Positions 1-8,672 of a DNA stretch of 24,215 nucleotides are shown one piece after another (the first letter of the stretch is position 1; each line of letters starts with the position of its first letter). The notes beneath the pieces are model-generated. The model searched no databases. It saw only the letters and a program-made list of their open reading frames with translations, and was not told where the DNA came from. The position numbers and the translations under genes are program-made. The DNA is from Bacteroidales bacterium UBA6192 (GTDB lineage: Bacteria; Bacteroidota; Bacteroidia; Bacteroidales; F082): the NCBI GenBank assembly GCA_002422725.1, contig DITE01000032.1, positions 1-24,215 on the forward strand, read 5' to 3'.

Positions 1-1188
1 CTTACAGGTGGAATTGCCTTGATATTCTATGCTTTGCCAACTACGTTTTTTAGTTTCCTCAGCCAATATGAGATTGAACAGTTTGGAAATATGCGACAGA
101 CCAATCCGGCCGACAGCGACCAGATCGATCTGGTTTTAGCACAGCTTAGTCAGGTCAGAATCAGTGTTTTTAAAGCTGATGCACTCAGGTCATTTTTGTT
201 CATCTCCCTGACAGCTGCCCTGATGTACTTGAAAGGCATCAAACTGATTAAGCCTTTGCTGTTGACTGCCGCACTCACCATTCTCATCCTGGCCGACATG
301 GTGCCCATTGCAAACCGATACCTGAACGACTCCAATTTCATTTCAAAACGTAAAGCGGAGAATCCTTTTCAGCCATCAACAGCCAATCTTGAGATTTTAA
401 AAGACACCGACCCCTCCTATCGCGTTCTGGATCTGTCAGCAAGCACCTTTAATGATGCAGGAGCTTCCTATTTCCATCAATCTATTGGTGGCTATCATGG
501 TGCCAAACTACAACGTTATCAGGATGTTATTGAGTATCATCTGCAGGCAGAAATTGCCATGCTGATTAACACGTTACGCGATAATCCAAATCTGAGTGCC
601 ATCAATGAAACACTCGGAAAACTTGAAGTGCTGAATATGATGAACACCCGTTACATCATCTTTAATCCCAACTCACCACCCATTTATAACCTGAATGGAT
701 TCGGTAATGCATGGACTGTCGACCGAATTCAATGGGTCGACACACCAAATGAGGAAATTGAGTCGCTCAAAGGGTACGACCTGATGACAACGGCTATTGT
801 GCACCGCGAATTTGAACCCCTGCTAAGTAACCTGAATCCGGTGATGGACACCACTGCCACGGTCAATCTCGTGTCGTATCAACCCAATCATCTGGTTTAC
901 GAAACTGTAACAAGCACACCAAACTTGATTGTATTTAGCGAAATATGGTATACAAAAGGATGGAAAGCCTATGTGGATGGCGTTGAGCAACCATTGATCA
1001 GGGCAAACTATTTGCTCAGATCTGTTGTGGTTCCAGCCGGCGAACATTCCATAGAAATGAAATTTGAACCGAAAGTTTGGGCAATAGGCGAAAAAGTCTC
1101 CCTTGCCAGTTCGCTTTTGTTGCTTTTGTTGTCAGCAGGTTTAGCATTCAGATATATCCGGCAGAAGAAACAGTTAGGGGAGTTATGA
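1..1188 (+). CDS. YfhO family membrane protein, C-terminal part (5' end outside window)
   Basis: The frame is open from the first base, so 395 residues of a longer protein are visible; the TTG at 19 is just an internal codon. The visible part has a hydrophobic stretch near the start, a further membrane segment, a large soluble extracytoplasmic region, and a last hydrophobic helix before a basic tail ending in RQKKQLGEL. The segment reading 'YTKGWKAYVDGVEQP' followed by 'VPAGEHSIEMKFEP' is the typical C-terminal beta-domain of YfhO-like proteins. Family members are large multi-pass proteins, some linked to glycosylation of lipoteichoic acid or other envelope polymers; the role in Bacteroidota is unproven. 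The stop codon overlaps the start of the downstream glycosyltransferase (ATGA), so the two are probably translationally coupled. That neighbour supports an envelope-glycan role. Family assignment is fairly sure, function is not. Confidence 0.8.
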   Translation, partial: LTGGIALIFYALPTTFFSFLSQYEIEQFGNMRQTNPADSDQIDLVLAQLSQVRISVFKADALRSFLFISLTAALMYLKGIKLIKPLLLTAALTILILADMVPIANRYLNDSNFISKRKAENPFQPSTANLEILKDTDPSYRVLDLSASTFNDAGASYFHQSIGGYHGAKLQRYQDVIEYHLQAEIAMLINTLRDNPNLSAINETLGKLEVLNMMNTRYIIFNPNSPPIYNLNGFGNAWTVDRIQWVDTPNEEIESLKGYDLMTTAIVHREFEPLLSNLNPVMDTTATVNLVSYQPNHLVYETVTSTPNLIVFSEIWYTKGWKAYVDGVEQPLIRANYLLRSVVVPAGEHSIEMKFEPKVWAIGEKVSLASSLLLLLLSAGLAFRYIRQKKQLGEL

Positions 1189-2489
1189 AAAAAGTGCTGA
1201 TAATCACCTACTACTGGCCACCTTCGGGGGGTGCAGGGGTGCAGCGCTGGCTAAAGTTTGTAAAATACCTAAGGGACTTCGGCTGGGAACCTGTCGTGTA
1301 TACGGCAGAAAACCCGGAAGTGCCGGTAATTGACGAATCTCTGGAAAAAGATATTCCTGAAGGAATTTTGGTACTTCGCACAAAAGCAAGAGAGCCCTAT
1401 CAGCTATACAAAAGATTTACCGGACGAAAACAAACAGATCGCATTCAGACCGCCTTCCTCTCGGAGAAAAAAAAACCGGGAATAATCGAAAACATCAGCA
1501 TCTGGATCAGGGGTAATTTTTTTATTCCTGATGCGCGCTGTTTCTGGATCAACCCATCGGTGAATTATCTAAAAAACTGGTTGAGCAAAAATCCTGTCGA
1601 TCTAATAATATCAACCGGTCCGCCACACAGCATGCACCTGATTGCCATGCAATTGAAGAAGTTAACCGGAATCCCCTGGTTGGCTGACTTTCGTGATCCC
1701 TGGACCAATATTGATTTTTATAACCAACTTAAATTGAGCCGGATAGCCGATCGAAAACACAAACATCTTGAAGAAAAAGTGTTGAGGACGGCGGATGCCA
1801 TAACAGTTATCAGCAAAGGAATGGCTGAGGATTTCAATCGCATATTTGCCCGGGAATATCATTTGGTGACCAATGGATTTGACGAGGACGACTTTGTTGA
1901 TATCATCGATCAACCCATCCACGATAAGTTTCGCATCTCACATATTGGTTCCCTGGTAAAAACCCGAAACCCTATAGTTTTTTGGCAAGCTCTTAGTGAG
2001 TTGATTAATGATAATCCGGATTTAGCCAAAAAGATCGAAATCGCCTTAACCGGAAATGTGGATGTTTCTGTCAGGGAATCCGTTAAGGAATTTGGTCTGG
2101 AGAAAGTTGTTATTTATCAGGAATATATTCCACATGCTAAGTTGGTCAATGAATTCAACAAAACAACTGCCCTGCTGCTCCTGATCAATGAAACGCCAAA
2201 CGCCAACCTGATACTTACCGGGAAGCTTTTCGAGTATCTGGGAGCTAAAAGGCCAATCATCTGCATTGGACCTACTGATGGGAATACTTCAACAATTTTA
2301 AGAGATACAAATACAGGTTACTGTTTTGACAGTAATAGTAAACCAGAATTGATGAATTATATCAAATTTCTACTCAACAATCAATCAAATATAAAAATTA
2401 CACTTTCAGATACCCGGATAAAAGATTATACCAGAAAAAATCTTACATCAATGATTGTTGAACTGGCCAATAGGACAATCAAAGCATGA
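1185..2489 (+). CDS. Glycosyltransferase, GT4-like (GT-B fold)
   Basis: This 434-residue protein probably transfers a sugar from a nucleotide donor to an envelope glycan on the cytoplasmic side of the membrane. The N-terminus MKKVLIITYYWPPSGGAGVQ (residues 1-20), with its Gly-rich loop, is the acceptor-domain start of GT4-like enzymes. The motif 'ISTGPPHSMHLIA' and then 'WLADFRDPW' are typical of this Bacteroidota subfamily. A donor-domain segment 'TGKLFEYLGAKRPII' carries the conserved glutamate near the sugar-nucleotide site. I chose the ATG at 1185, which overlaps the upstream stop by 4 bases and has a GGGGAG stretch just upstream. The longer frame from 1077 would only add 36 residues lying inside the YfhO gene. 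The gene ends 23 bases from the convergent gene at 2513. The specific sugar and acceptor cannot be read from the sequence. Confidence 0.88.
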   Translation: MKKVLIITYYWPPSGGAGVQRWLKFVKYLRDFGWEPVVYTAENPEVPVIDESLEKDIPEGILVLRTKAREPYQLYKRFTGRKQTDRIQTAFLSEKKKPGIIENISIWIRGNFFIPDARCFWINPSVNYLKNWLSKNPVDLIISTGPPHSMHLIAMQLKKLTGIPWLADFRDPWTNIDFYNQLKLSRIADRKHKHLEEKVLRTADAITVISKGMAEDFNRIFAREYHLVTNGFDEDDFVDIIDQPIHDKFRISHIGSLVKTRNPIVFWQALSELINDNPDLAKKIEIALTGNVDVSVRESVKEFGLEKVVIYQEYIPHAKLVNEFNKTTALLLLINETPNANLILTGKLFEYLGAKRPIICIGPTDGNTSTILRDTNTGYCFDSNSKPELMNYIKFLLNNQSNIKITLSDTRIKDYTRKNLTSMIVELANRTIKA

Positions 2490-2512
2490 AAATTTCTTAG
2501 CTGGTTAGTTGA

Positions 2513-3835
2513 TCAAGGATTTATGAGTAATATCTTTTGTTGATACCATCTGTTATTAACCCAAATCCTGCAATAATAAGTTCCGTCATAGCCAGATAAC
2601 ACATATTTAATCGATTCATTAGCAGCTATTTTCCCTTCATCTTTAACAATAATATTTCCTTTCAGATCAAATATTTCGAGTTTAAACACACCAGAAATTT
2701 TGGATTTAATAGAAAAATCGCCACCAGAAGGGTTTGGGGAAACAGTAACTAAACCATTAGTATTATCAAAAACAATATTGACTATCATGGTTAAAGTATC
2801 GCTGCTACAATCGTTAGAAGCGATTAATTGAATTGTGTAAATTCCTTCATCAGGAAACACATGTAGAGGATTTGAGTGTTGCGATTGTAATCCATCACCA
2901 AAATCCCACATAAAAACATCAGCATTCTCGGATTGATTTATAAAACTGCATTCGAGATTGTCAGCTCCAATAACAAAGTATGCTTTCGATGAATTACAAA
3001 GGAAAACAGTATCGCAGAAAGTTTCTTCCACAGTATCGTTTTTAGCCGTGAGACAAACGTTGTAATGACCTGCATTTTCAAATTGATGTTCTGGATTCTC
3101 CTCCACTGAACTTGTTCCATCACCAAAAAACCAAATCAATTCCGAATATCCTTCACTTCTATTGTAGAAAGAAACGAAAGCATTTTCATGAATTTCAAAA
3201 TCAAAATCTGCGGTTAAAGCAGATTGCTCTGAGTAAATAATCTCGAGACTTGGCCGTAAATGCGCTTCATCTATATCACCCGATGCGAAAAGCAGACAGC
3301 GATAAGGAGATTCATCCATTAAACTCAATTCCCATCCGAAATACAAATCCGGAAATTGGTACAAGTTGCTTAATGCTTCTGTTACATCAATATTCAAATA
3401 ATCTTGGCGGGGATTAACACTCTTTGGTAATATAACCTGGAAATCCTCTGTCGTAGATGGTGCGTTATTCCATGTAACAGTTTGCTCATCCCACGTTTCA
3501 GTGATTAGATTCAGAACCGAAGCATTTTCGCCTGTATGAAACGTCTCATTTGGTTCAAGATTCTTAAAAAATAAATTGAGTTTTGCGCTGATGATTTCAC
3601 GATCTTCTGGTATTTCCGAGAGGTCAAATTGAATAAGTGATCTATCAGCACCAACAATTCCTCCGAAGGACCATGACATACATAAAAACTTGGGAGAATC
3701 CCCATAATTGTTTTCAGGCGTTATACTCCAGATAAGTGCATCTTTACCCTCAACCCCAGGCTGTAATACGATCGTATCTTGAGCAAAAAGAAAAAACGGG
3801 CAAATGCCTAATAAGAAAAGTATTAATGTTCTCAT
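2513..3835 (-). CDS. Secreted DNRLRE/PKD-domain protein with type IX sorting domain
   Basis: This 440-residue exported protein has an N-terminal signal peptide (hydrophobic core 3-17, predicted cleavage after FAQ at about 19). Residues 19-202 resemble the DNRLRE domain of secreted proteins, with 'LIQFDLSEIP', a 'TWDEQTVTWNNAP' motif and 'RPSLEIIYSE' at the end. Two PKD-like Ig domains follow, at about 208-280 (WFFGDG) and 286-354 (WDFGDG). Residues 361-440 form a Por-type C-terminal sorting domain (VSPNPSGG start, KILLINP end), which directs export through the type IX system and anchoring or release at the cell surface. No catalytic residues are evident; a surface adhesive or structural role is a guess. 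The region appears richer in A+T than its neighbours, as is common for surface-protein genes. It is convergent with the glycosyltransferase and has its own candidate promoter. Confidence 0.85.
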   Translation of the reverse strand: MRTLILFLLGICPFFLFAQDTIVLQPGVEGKDALIWSITPENNYGDSPKFLCMSWSFGGIVGADRSLIQFDLSEIPEDREIISAKLNLFFKNLEPNETFHTGENASVLNLITETWDEQTVTWNNAPSTTEDFQVILPKSVNPRQDYLNIDVTEALSNLYQFPDLYFGWELSLMDESPYRCLLFASGDIDEAHLRPSLEIIYSEQSALTADFDFEIHENAFVSFYNRSEGYSELIWFFGDGTSSVEENPEHQFENAGHYNVCLTAKNDTVEETFCDTVFLCNSSKAYFVIGADNLECSFINQSENADVFMWDFGDGLQSQHSNPLHVFPDEGIYTIQLIASNDCSSDTLTMIVNIVFDNTNGLVTVSPNPSGGDFSIKSKISGVFKLEIFDLKGNIIVKDEGKIAANESIKYVLSGYDGTYYCRIWVNNRWYQQKILLINP

Positions 3836-3860
3836 GAGGTTTTGTTTTAGTATGGTTAGG

Positions 3861-3868
3861 CAAATATA
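3861..3868 (-). promoter_or_regulatory. Candidate -7 promoter element for the DNRLRE/PKD protein
   Basis: On the minus strand this reads TATATTTG, an exact match to the Bacteroidota -7 consensus TAnnTTTG. Its last base lies 25 bases before the ATG at 3835. No TTG was found at the usual -33 distance, so the promoter is only partly supported. Confidence 0.45.
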
Positions 3869-3941
3869 ACAAAGAACAAAACCATTTTATCACTTTTTCG
3901 AGGAAAAAACGAAACAATCGAAACAAAGATTTAAAAAGCAC

Positions 3942-4931
3942 TCAATACCTGCTCAAAATCCTGCTTACAAAATTATTGATATCATATTCCTGATTGAATA
4001 CCTTATGCAATTCGGTCATCAACGGAAATTGAACACAAGCTCCTTCCTGCCCCGATAGCTGATCGCAAAGCACATTCACAGCAATCCTCCCTTCCAGCAC
4101 TACCCTGTCGCTTATGTTACTGGTAAAGAACCCCTTACCAATCAACAAGCCCAGGGTTCGGTTACGACTAAGATCGTTAAGGGCTGTCAGCGTGAAATCG
4201 CCAAAACCGCAGTAATTGAACATGGTCTCCTCTCGTCCTCCGAAGCGACTGATCAGTGATCGCATTTCATTGATAGCCCTTGTCAATACCAGTGACCTTA
4301 AATTGGGTGAATCGAATTGTGCATCGACAATTCCGATGACAATGGCATAAATATTTTTTAAAATGCTGGCATATTCAACACCAACCACATCATTGCTGTA
4401 ATCGAGGTAGATAGTCGTGTTTTCGAACAGTTCGGTGAATACTTCATAAATCCCCTCATCTTTTGAGGCCAGCGTAAATGCTGTTGGCTGCCTGTAAAGA
4501 ATCTCGCGGGCAAACGAAGGACCTTTGAGGGTTGCAAGGGTATTTTTAAGGAATGGTCCGAGGCAATCAGGGATAATATCTCTTTCACTGCCAAAACCTT
4601 TGGCAAGATTTACGAGAATTGCTTTGGGATTGATCAGGTGCTGGTTTTCGCGCAGATAATCCACAATAGTCACAGATGGAATGGCCAGGAAAATGATTTT
4701 TGCCTTAAGCAGCACTGTTTTGTCATCAGTGGCTCTAAGCAACGGACTCAGTTTGAAAATCGGGAAGTATTTCTTGTTGACATGTTCCTCGTTGACCGAT
4801 TCGATAACATCCTGTTCAATGGAAAGCAGGACTACCTGATAGTCTTCGTCGGCAGCGAGAATGTTTCCGAGTGCTGTGGCAATTGCACCACTGCCAACAA
4901 AAACGATATTTGGATATTGATTGATTGACAT
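3942..4931 (-). CDS. gpsA: NAD(P)H-dependent glycerol-3-phosphate dehydrogenase-like protein
   Basis: This 329-residue cytoplasmic enzyme would reduce dihydroxyacetone phosphate to sn-glycerol-3-phosphate, the backbone for membrane phospholipids. A Rossmann loop GSGAIATALG lies at residues 13-22, where most GpsA proteins have a GxGxWGTA-type sequence. The family motif GPSFAREI is at 137-144. The proposed catalytic lysine is K192 in 'ILKNIYAI'. The substrate-binding stretch GFGDFTLT is at 242-249 and SRNRTLG at 255-261. Length is normal. The key residues are kept, so activity is likely, but the nucleotide loop and several surrounding positions are unusual, and it could be a divergent second copy. 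It is divergent from the flippase; TAATTTAG on the minus strand (4955-4948), one mismatch from the -7 consensus, is a weak promoter candidate. Confidence 0.85.
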   Translation of the reverse strand: MSINQYPNIVFVGSGAIATALGNILAADEDYQVVLLSIEQDVIESVNEEHVNKKYFPIFKLSPLLRATDDKTVLLKAKIIFLAIPSVTIVDYLRENQHLINPKAILVNLAKGFGSERDIIPDCLGPFLKNTLATLKGPSFAREILYRQPTAFTLASKDEGIYEVFTELFENTTIYLDYSNDVVGVEYASILKNIYAIVIGIVDAQFDSPNLRSLVLTRAINEMRSLISRFGGREETMFNYCGFGDFTLTALNDLSRNRTLGLLIGKGFFTSNISDRVVLEGRIAVNVLCDQLSGQEGACVQFPLMTELHKVFNQEYDINNFVSRILSRY

Positions 4932-5026
4932 ATACTGAAATAAACCGCTAAATTAGAAAAAAAACGTCCTTCAAGCATTCCATAATTATCAACGGGCAAT
5001 ATGACAACAACTGAACATGGATTTAT

Positions 5027-5034
5027 TACATTTG
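5027..5034 (+). promoter_or_regulatory. Candidate -7 promoter element for the flippase gene
   Basis: TACATTTG matches TAnnTTTG exactly. It sits inside the longest open frame of the flippase (ATG at 5017), with 18 bases between it and an in-frame TTG at 5053. There is no clear TTG at the -33 position. If real, transcription starts near 5040 and the ATG at 5017 cannot be the start codon. Confidence 0.45.
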
Positions 5035-5052
5035 CCAAATATCTCTGTTGAT

Positions 5053-6549
5053 TTGGGCATTATTCAAAAACAAACCATTACGGGTTCGGTGATTTCCTAC
5101 CTGGGCGTACTGCTTGGTTTCGTAACCACCGGCATACTGTTTCCGCAACTCTTTTCAACTGCTGAAAACGGCGTGATTAAGCTTCTCGTTGCCAATGCGG
5201 CTCTGTTTGGCCAATTGGGAACACTTGGCTTTTCAGGTGTCATCACCAGAATGTTCACCTATTTCCGTGATAAGAAAACGAATCATCACGGATTTATGCG
5301 TATAGGCATTCTGGTTTCAACAGGCGGCTTTGTTTTCACTGCTTTAGTATTCTATTTGCTGAAAGATTGGATATTGATCGGCAAAGACATAGCCGATGGG
5401 GAGATGATTGGCAATTTTGTCGGCTTCGTAATCCCCATGATACTTGCCACAGTTTTTTTTCATCTGTTCGACAACTACTACAAGGTATTATTCAATGCGG
5501 TAAAAGGGTCATTGTACAGGGAAGTTTATCAAAGGGTTTTTACGCTTGCACTCATCGTAGTGTATTATTACAGTGCAATGAATTTCTGGTATTTTATCCT
5601 GTTGTACGTGGCAGGTTATGGTTTACCAACCCTGATGTTACTGGTGTCGCTGATGCGCGATGGCGAGTTTAGTCTGAAAAAGGATCAGGGTTTTGTTAGC
5701 CCCGGACTCAGGCGAGAAATCATTCATGTATCCTTCTATAATATCATCATTGGATTTAGCAATATTGCGATTCTCAATATCGACAGCATTATGATAAATC
5801 GTCTGGTAGGGCTTAATGAAACAGGAATCTACAGTATCGCCTTCTTCTTTGGCACCCTGGTTGTGATCCCATCCCGCATACTGATGAAAATTTCGGGAGC
5901 ATTCCTTGCCGATGCCTGGAAAGACGATGATTTAGGACAAATAAAAAGCATCTACTACAAAACCAGTATCAATCAGTTTATCATTGGTTGTTTAATACTG
6001 GTCGGCCTGTGGGGAAATATCGATAATGTGTACAATATCCTTCCTCCTGAGTTTGAGCCCGGACGCTACGTTATCCTGCTGATAGGCCTTACCAATCTGG
6101 TTGAAATGCTGGGAGGAGCAAGCGCCACAATCATTTCTGTTTCACCACGTTACAAAGTTTTAAGCTATATGCTAATCGTCCTTCTGGTTTTTATTGTCGT
6201 AACAAACCTTTGGCTGATTCCTTTGATGGGGATTAATGGCGCAGCATTGGCATCGCTCTTGTCCTACACAGTGTATGTCCTGTTAAGATATTTATACCTC
6301 TACAGGAGTTACAAACTCCAACCCTTATCATTTAATCACATCAAAGTTATTATCATTGCACTGATTACCTATGGGTTACAAAGCTTGATCCCTGTTTTTG
6401 AGCATTTTATTCTTGATATCGCGATAAGAAGTCTTGCCATGATCATACTATATTCGTCCCTCGCATATATATGGCGGACATCAGATGAACTTGTCTCGGT
6501 AGCTTCGTTGATAATTAGCAAGTTGAGGGGAATAACCCATAAGAAATAG
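5053..6549 (+). CDS. Oligosaccharide flippase / polysaccharide biosynthesis protein (Wzx-like, MOP superfamily)
   Basis: This multi-pass inner-membrane protein has about a dozen hydrophobic helices along its length and probably flips lipid-linked oligosaccharides across the cytoplasmic membrane. The N-terminal 'GIIQKQTITGSVISYLGVLL' and the later 'INGAALASLLSYTVYVLLRY' are typical of Bacteroidota flippases in the MATE/MOP superfamily. I place the start at TTG 5053 (498 residues), because related proteins commonly begin M-G-I-I-x-K/R-Q and a -7 promoter box lies within the first codons of the longer version. The alternative ATG at 5017 would give 510 residues. The gene is convergent with the FkbM/GT4 genes and divergent from gpsA, so it stands alone. 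The transported glycan cannot be deduced. Family is certain; the start is moderately supported. Confidence 0.88.
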   Translation: MGIIQKQTITGSVISYLGVLLGFVTTGILFPQLFSTAENGVIKLLVANAALFGQLGTLGFSGVITRMFTYFRDKKTNHHGFMRIGILVSTGGFVFTALVFYLLKDWILIGKDIADGEMIGNFVGFVIPMILATVFFHLFDNYYKVLFNAVKGSLYREVYQRVFTLALIVVYYYSAMNFWYFILLYVAGYGLPTLMLLVSLMRDGEFSLKKDQGFVSPGLRREIIHVSFYNIIIGFSNIAILNIDSIMINRLVGLNETGIYSIAFFFGTLVVIPSRILMKISGAFLADAWKDDDLGQIKSIYYKTSINQFIIGCLILVGLWGNIDNVYNILPPEFEPGRYVILLIGLTNLVEMLGGASATIISVSPRYKVLSYMLIVLLVFIVVTNLWLIPLMGINGAALASLLSYTVYVLLRYLYLYRSYKLQPLSFNHIKVIIIALITYGLQSLIPVFEHFILDIAIRSLAMIILYSSLAYIWRTSDELVSVASLIISKLRGITHKK

Positions 6550-6658
6550 CTTACGGTTTATCAAAAAGATCTGGAATTGCTGAATTTTATCCTGGAGTGT
6601 ATGGATTAAGCAACTATTGAATCGGCTAACAATCAATCAGATAAGCCCGTGCAGGTTT

Positions 6659-7564
6659 TCATGAGAGAACAAAAAAATCACGAATCAGCTCAAGTTTGCT
6701 TTCGTGGCAGAAAACAAAATTTCTGTTCTGATCATCCTTTATTTCACTGAAAACTGAAAATGGGTGCAGTGAGTGAGCTTTGTAGTGAAACATTTTGTAG
6801 CCATCAATGCCTTTAATAATCTCTTCCACCTGATTTTCGATCACATCATACACTTCGCAGATGATAGCCGGCTTAAAATGACTGATGACATCCATTGAAG
6901 ACTTAAGTATCTGGTGCTCTGTGCACTCCGTATCAAGTTTAATCAAATCAATCCTTTCAAGCTTATTGACTTGCACTATGTCTGAAATGGTTGTTACGTC
7001 CACGGGGTAAAATCGCTGCTTTTGCGCCCCATACTTATCCTGCAAACTATTGGATCCATTGAGCTGATGAATGATCCATGGATATTTAGGATTCATCACA
7101 TCGTAAAAGTTCAACCGGCCGGTATGATCTGCAATGGCCTTATCAATTACCATTGTATTTCTCAGTCGATTTAGGGCTAAATTACGCTTCAGATAGTGTA
7201 ATGGTCCATGCGAAGGCTCGAAAGAAAATGTACGTAGTTTTGGGTTAAGTTTTTCGCCTAAAACGGTAAAATATCCAATGTTGGCGCCAACATCAAAAAA
7301 CACCTTTGATTTGGTTACCAAATGGGCAAATAAAGGTGTGAACTCATAATTCTTTGCCCCATTGAAGAATAGTTGTTGTGTTACAGCACAGGTTGGATTG
7401 GTATTTAGAGAAAAACGAACGTTCTGAAAATCAACTTTCAAACGCCCACTAATGGAAAATGGCAACCTGAGTCCGAAAGGTTTTGTGATCGGCTTAATAA
7501 CGTTTCGCAACATATAGTTGATAGATGGCTGATAGACGAGACGATACAGCAACTTTTTAAGCAT
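6659..7564 (-). CDS. FkbM family SAM-dependent methyltransferase
   Basis: This 301-residue cytoplasmic protein probably O-methylates a sugar or glycan using S-adenosylmethionine. The SAM-binding motif I is visible as FFDVGANIGYFT at residues 89-100, followed by 'FSFEPSHG' at 114-121, both typical of the FkbM domain. The family's late acidic motif, usually like KIDVEGAE, is present as KLDTECTE at 209-216. Its acidic residues are kept, but Gly and Ala are replaced by Cys and Thr. The start codon lies 3 bases after the stop of the GT4 glycosyltransferase, so the two are transcribed together. This pairing suggests methyl capping or decoration of the glycan built by that enzyme. The last gene of its operon, it meets the flippase tail to tail across 109 bases in which I see no clear terminator hairpin. 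Confidence 0.87.
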   Translation of the reverse strand: MLKKLLYRLVYQPSINYMLRNVIKPITKPFGLRLPFSISGRLKVDFQNVRFSLNTNPTCAVTQQLFFNGAKNYEFTPLFAHLVTKSKVFFDVGANIGYFTVLGEKLNPKLRTFSFEPSHGPLHYLKRNLALNRLRNTMVIDKAIADHTGRLNFYDVMNPKYPWIIHQLNGSNSLQDKYGAQKQRFYPVDVTTISDIVQVNKLERIDLIKLDTECTEHQILKSSMDVISHFKPAIICEVYDVIENQVEEIIKGIDGYKMFHYKAHSLHPFSVFSEIKDDQNRNFVFCHESKLELIRDFFVLS

Positions 7565-7567
7565 TTT

Positions 7568-8632
7568 TCAGGCAGGATTAATGTATTGGTGAATGATTTG
7601 ATTAAATCGTTCCCGGCGTAATTCTTCAGAGAAATTATTGGCTATCCTTTGCCTTGCTTTCTCCGAGAGCATTGGCAAATCAGTTGACTCGATGGCTTTG
7701 TTAACAAGCATCTCAAGTTCGTCAATATTTCTTTTTTTCAGCAGGAAGCCGGTATCACCAATGATAAATGGTATTCCTGAAACATTGCTGCCGACAGGCA
7801 CACATCCGCAAAGCATGGCTTCGCACAAAGCATTGGGAAACCCTTCCATCACCGACAATTGAAAATAGAACGTGTGTCCCGACAGCAACCTGATCAGCTC
7901 ATCCTGATTCATGAAAGGCAAAAGTGTAAGATTGTCAGGCAAGCCTTCAATGCGCCTTCCCGACCAACCCACTAATGTAAACGATAACTCTTTTTTCCGT
8001 TTGGCCAGTTCAATGATAAGATCGAAGCCTTTGCGGATGAATACGTCTTTTTGTGACAAATTACCGACTGTAATAAAAGATAAGTCTTTGCGGTCAATTC
8101 CTGCAACAGCCTTGAACTGCTTGGAATCATATCCATAATAAATCGGGGTGTAGGGTACTTTATTCGTTTTTTTGGCAAATGCCTGATAACCCTGAACCGG
8201 TTCGCCTCCGGGATCAAAATCATACTGTTGCATAACCAGGCTTTCGTGAACGGGAAGAATATGGGTGGCAAAACGCAACGAAACCGAAGTGAAAAAAGCA
8301 TATATCCGCTTCGCAAAATTTCCGTAGTTAAACACCGGAAACCTGGATGCATCTGCTCCGGCAACGATAATTAAACATGGAATTGAAAACATCCTGCCCA
8401 GCAAAACAGGCAAAAATGACGAATATCCAGCAAAATGGCATATGAAAAGATTAGCACTGAAACAATGCTTTAAAATGAATAAGCCCTGCAAGCCCAAACG
8501 GGGTAGTAAAGTGAATTTATTGCCTTGCTTCAGGTCAAAAAAACTGACTATGAAGTCCTTCGAAAGCATGTCGATATCCCTCCGAATGAAAGTTGAATTA
8601 TTTGGAACGAAATAGACAATTTTTTTCTTCAT
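7568..8632 (-). CDS. Glycosyltransferase family 4 (GT-B fold, retaining)
   Basis: This 354-residue cytoplasmic, probably membrane-associated enzyme would add a sugar to an envelope glycan. The C-terminal donor domain has 'FITVGNLSQKDVFIRKGFDL' (residues 186-205) and the classic E-x7-E motif, E263 to E271 in EGFPNALCE. It is followed by 'GCVPVGSNVSGIP', typical of GT4. I chose the ATG at 8632 (MKKKIVYFVP). The longest frame starts at 8662 but adds ten residues without family character. The gene lies 40 bases after the YihY gene and directly before the FkbM methyltransferase, in one operon led by the DUF4783-nadC pair. Sugar specificity is unknown. Confidence 0.87.
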   Translation of the reverse strand: MKKKIVYFVPNNSTFIRRDIDMLSKDFIVSFFDLKQGNKFTLLPRLGLQGLFILKHCFSANLFICHFAGYSSFLPVLLGRMFSIPCLIIVAGADASRFPVFNYGNFAKRIYAFFTSVSLRFATHILPVHESLVMQQYDFDPGGEPVQGYQAFAKKTNKVPYTPIYYGYDSKQFKAVAGIDRKDLSFITVGNLSQKDVFIRKGFDLIIELAKRKKELSFTLVGWSGRRIEGLPDNLTLLPFMNQDELIRLLSGHTFYFQLSVMEGFPNALCEAMLCGCVPVGSNVSGIPFIIGDTGFLLKKRNIDELEMLVNKAIESTDLPMLSEKARQRIANNFSEELRRERFNQIIHQYINPA

Positions 8633-8672
8633 CAAAACTAACTTACAATTGACAAGAATCAATAACCACCTC

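Noticed and set aside
1077..1184. Extended N-terminus of the glycosyltransferase frame from 1077
   Set aside because: The 36 extra residues lie inside the YfhO coding region and do not resemble the family; the ATGA overlap start at 1185 is far better.
8633..8662. TTG-N19-TAGTTTTG on the minus strand directly before the GT4 start at 8632
   Set aside because: The pattern fits the -33/-7 consensus, but transcription would begin inside or after the start codon. The gene also sits in a tight operon, so I treat it as chance.
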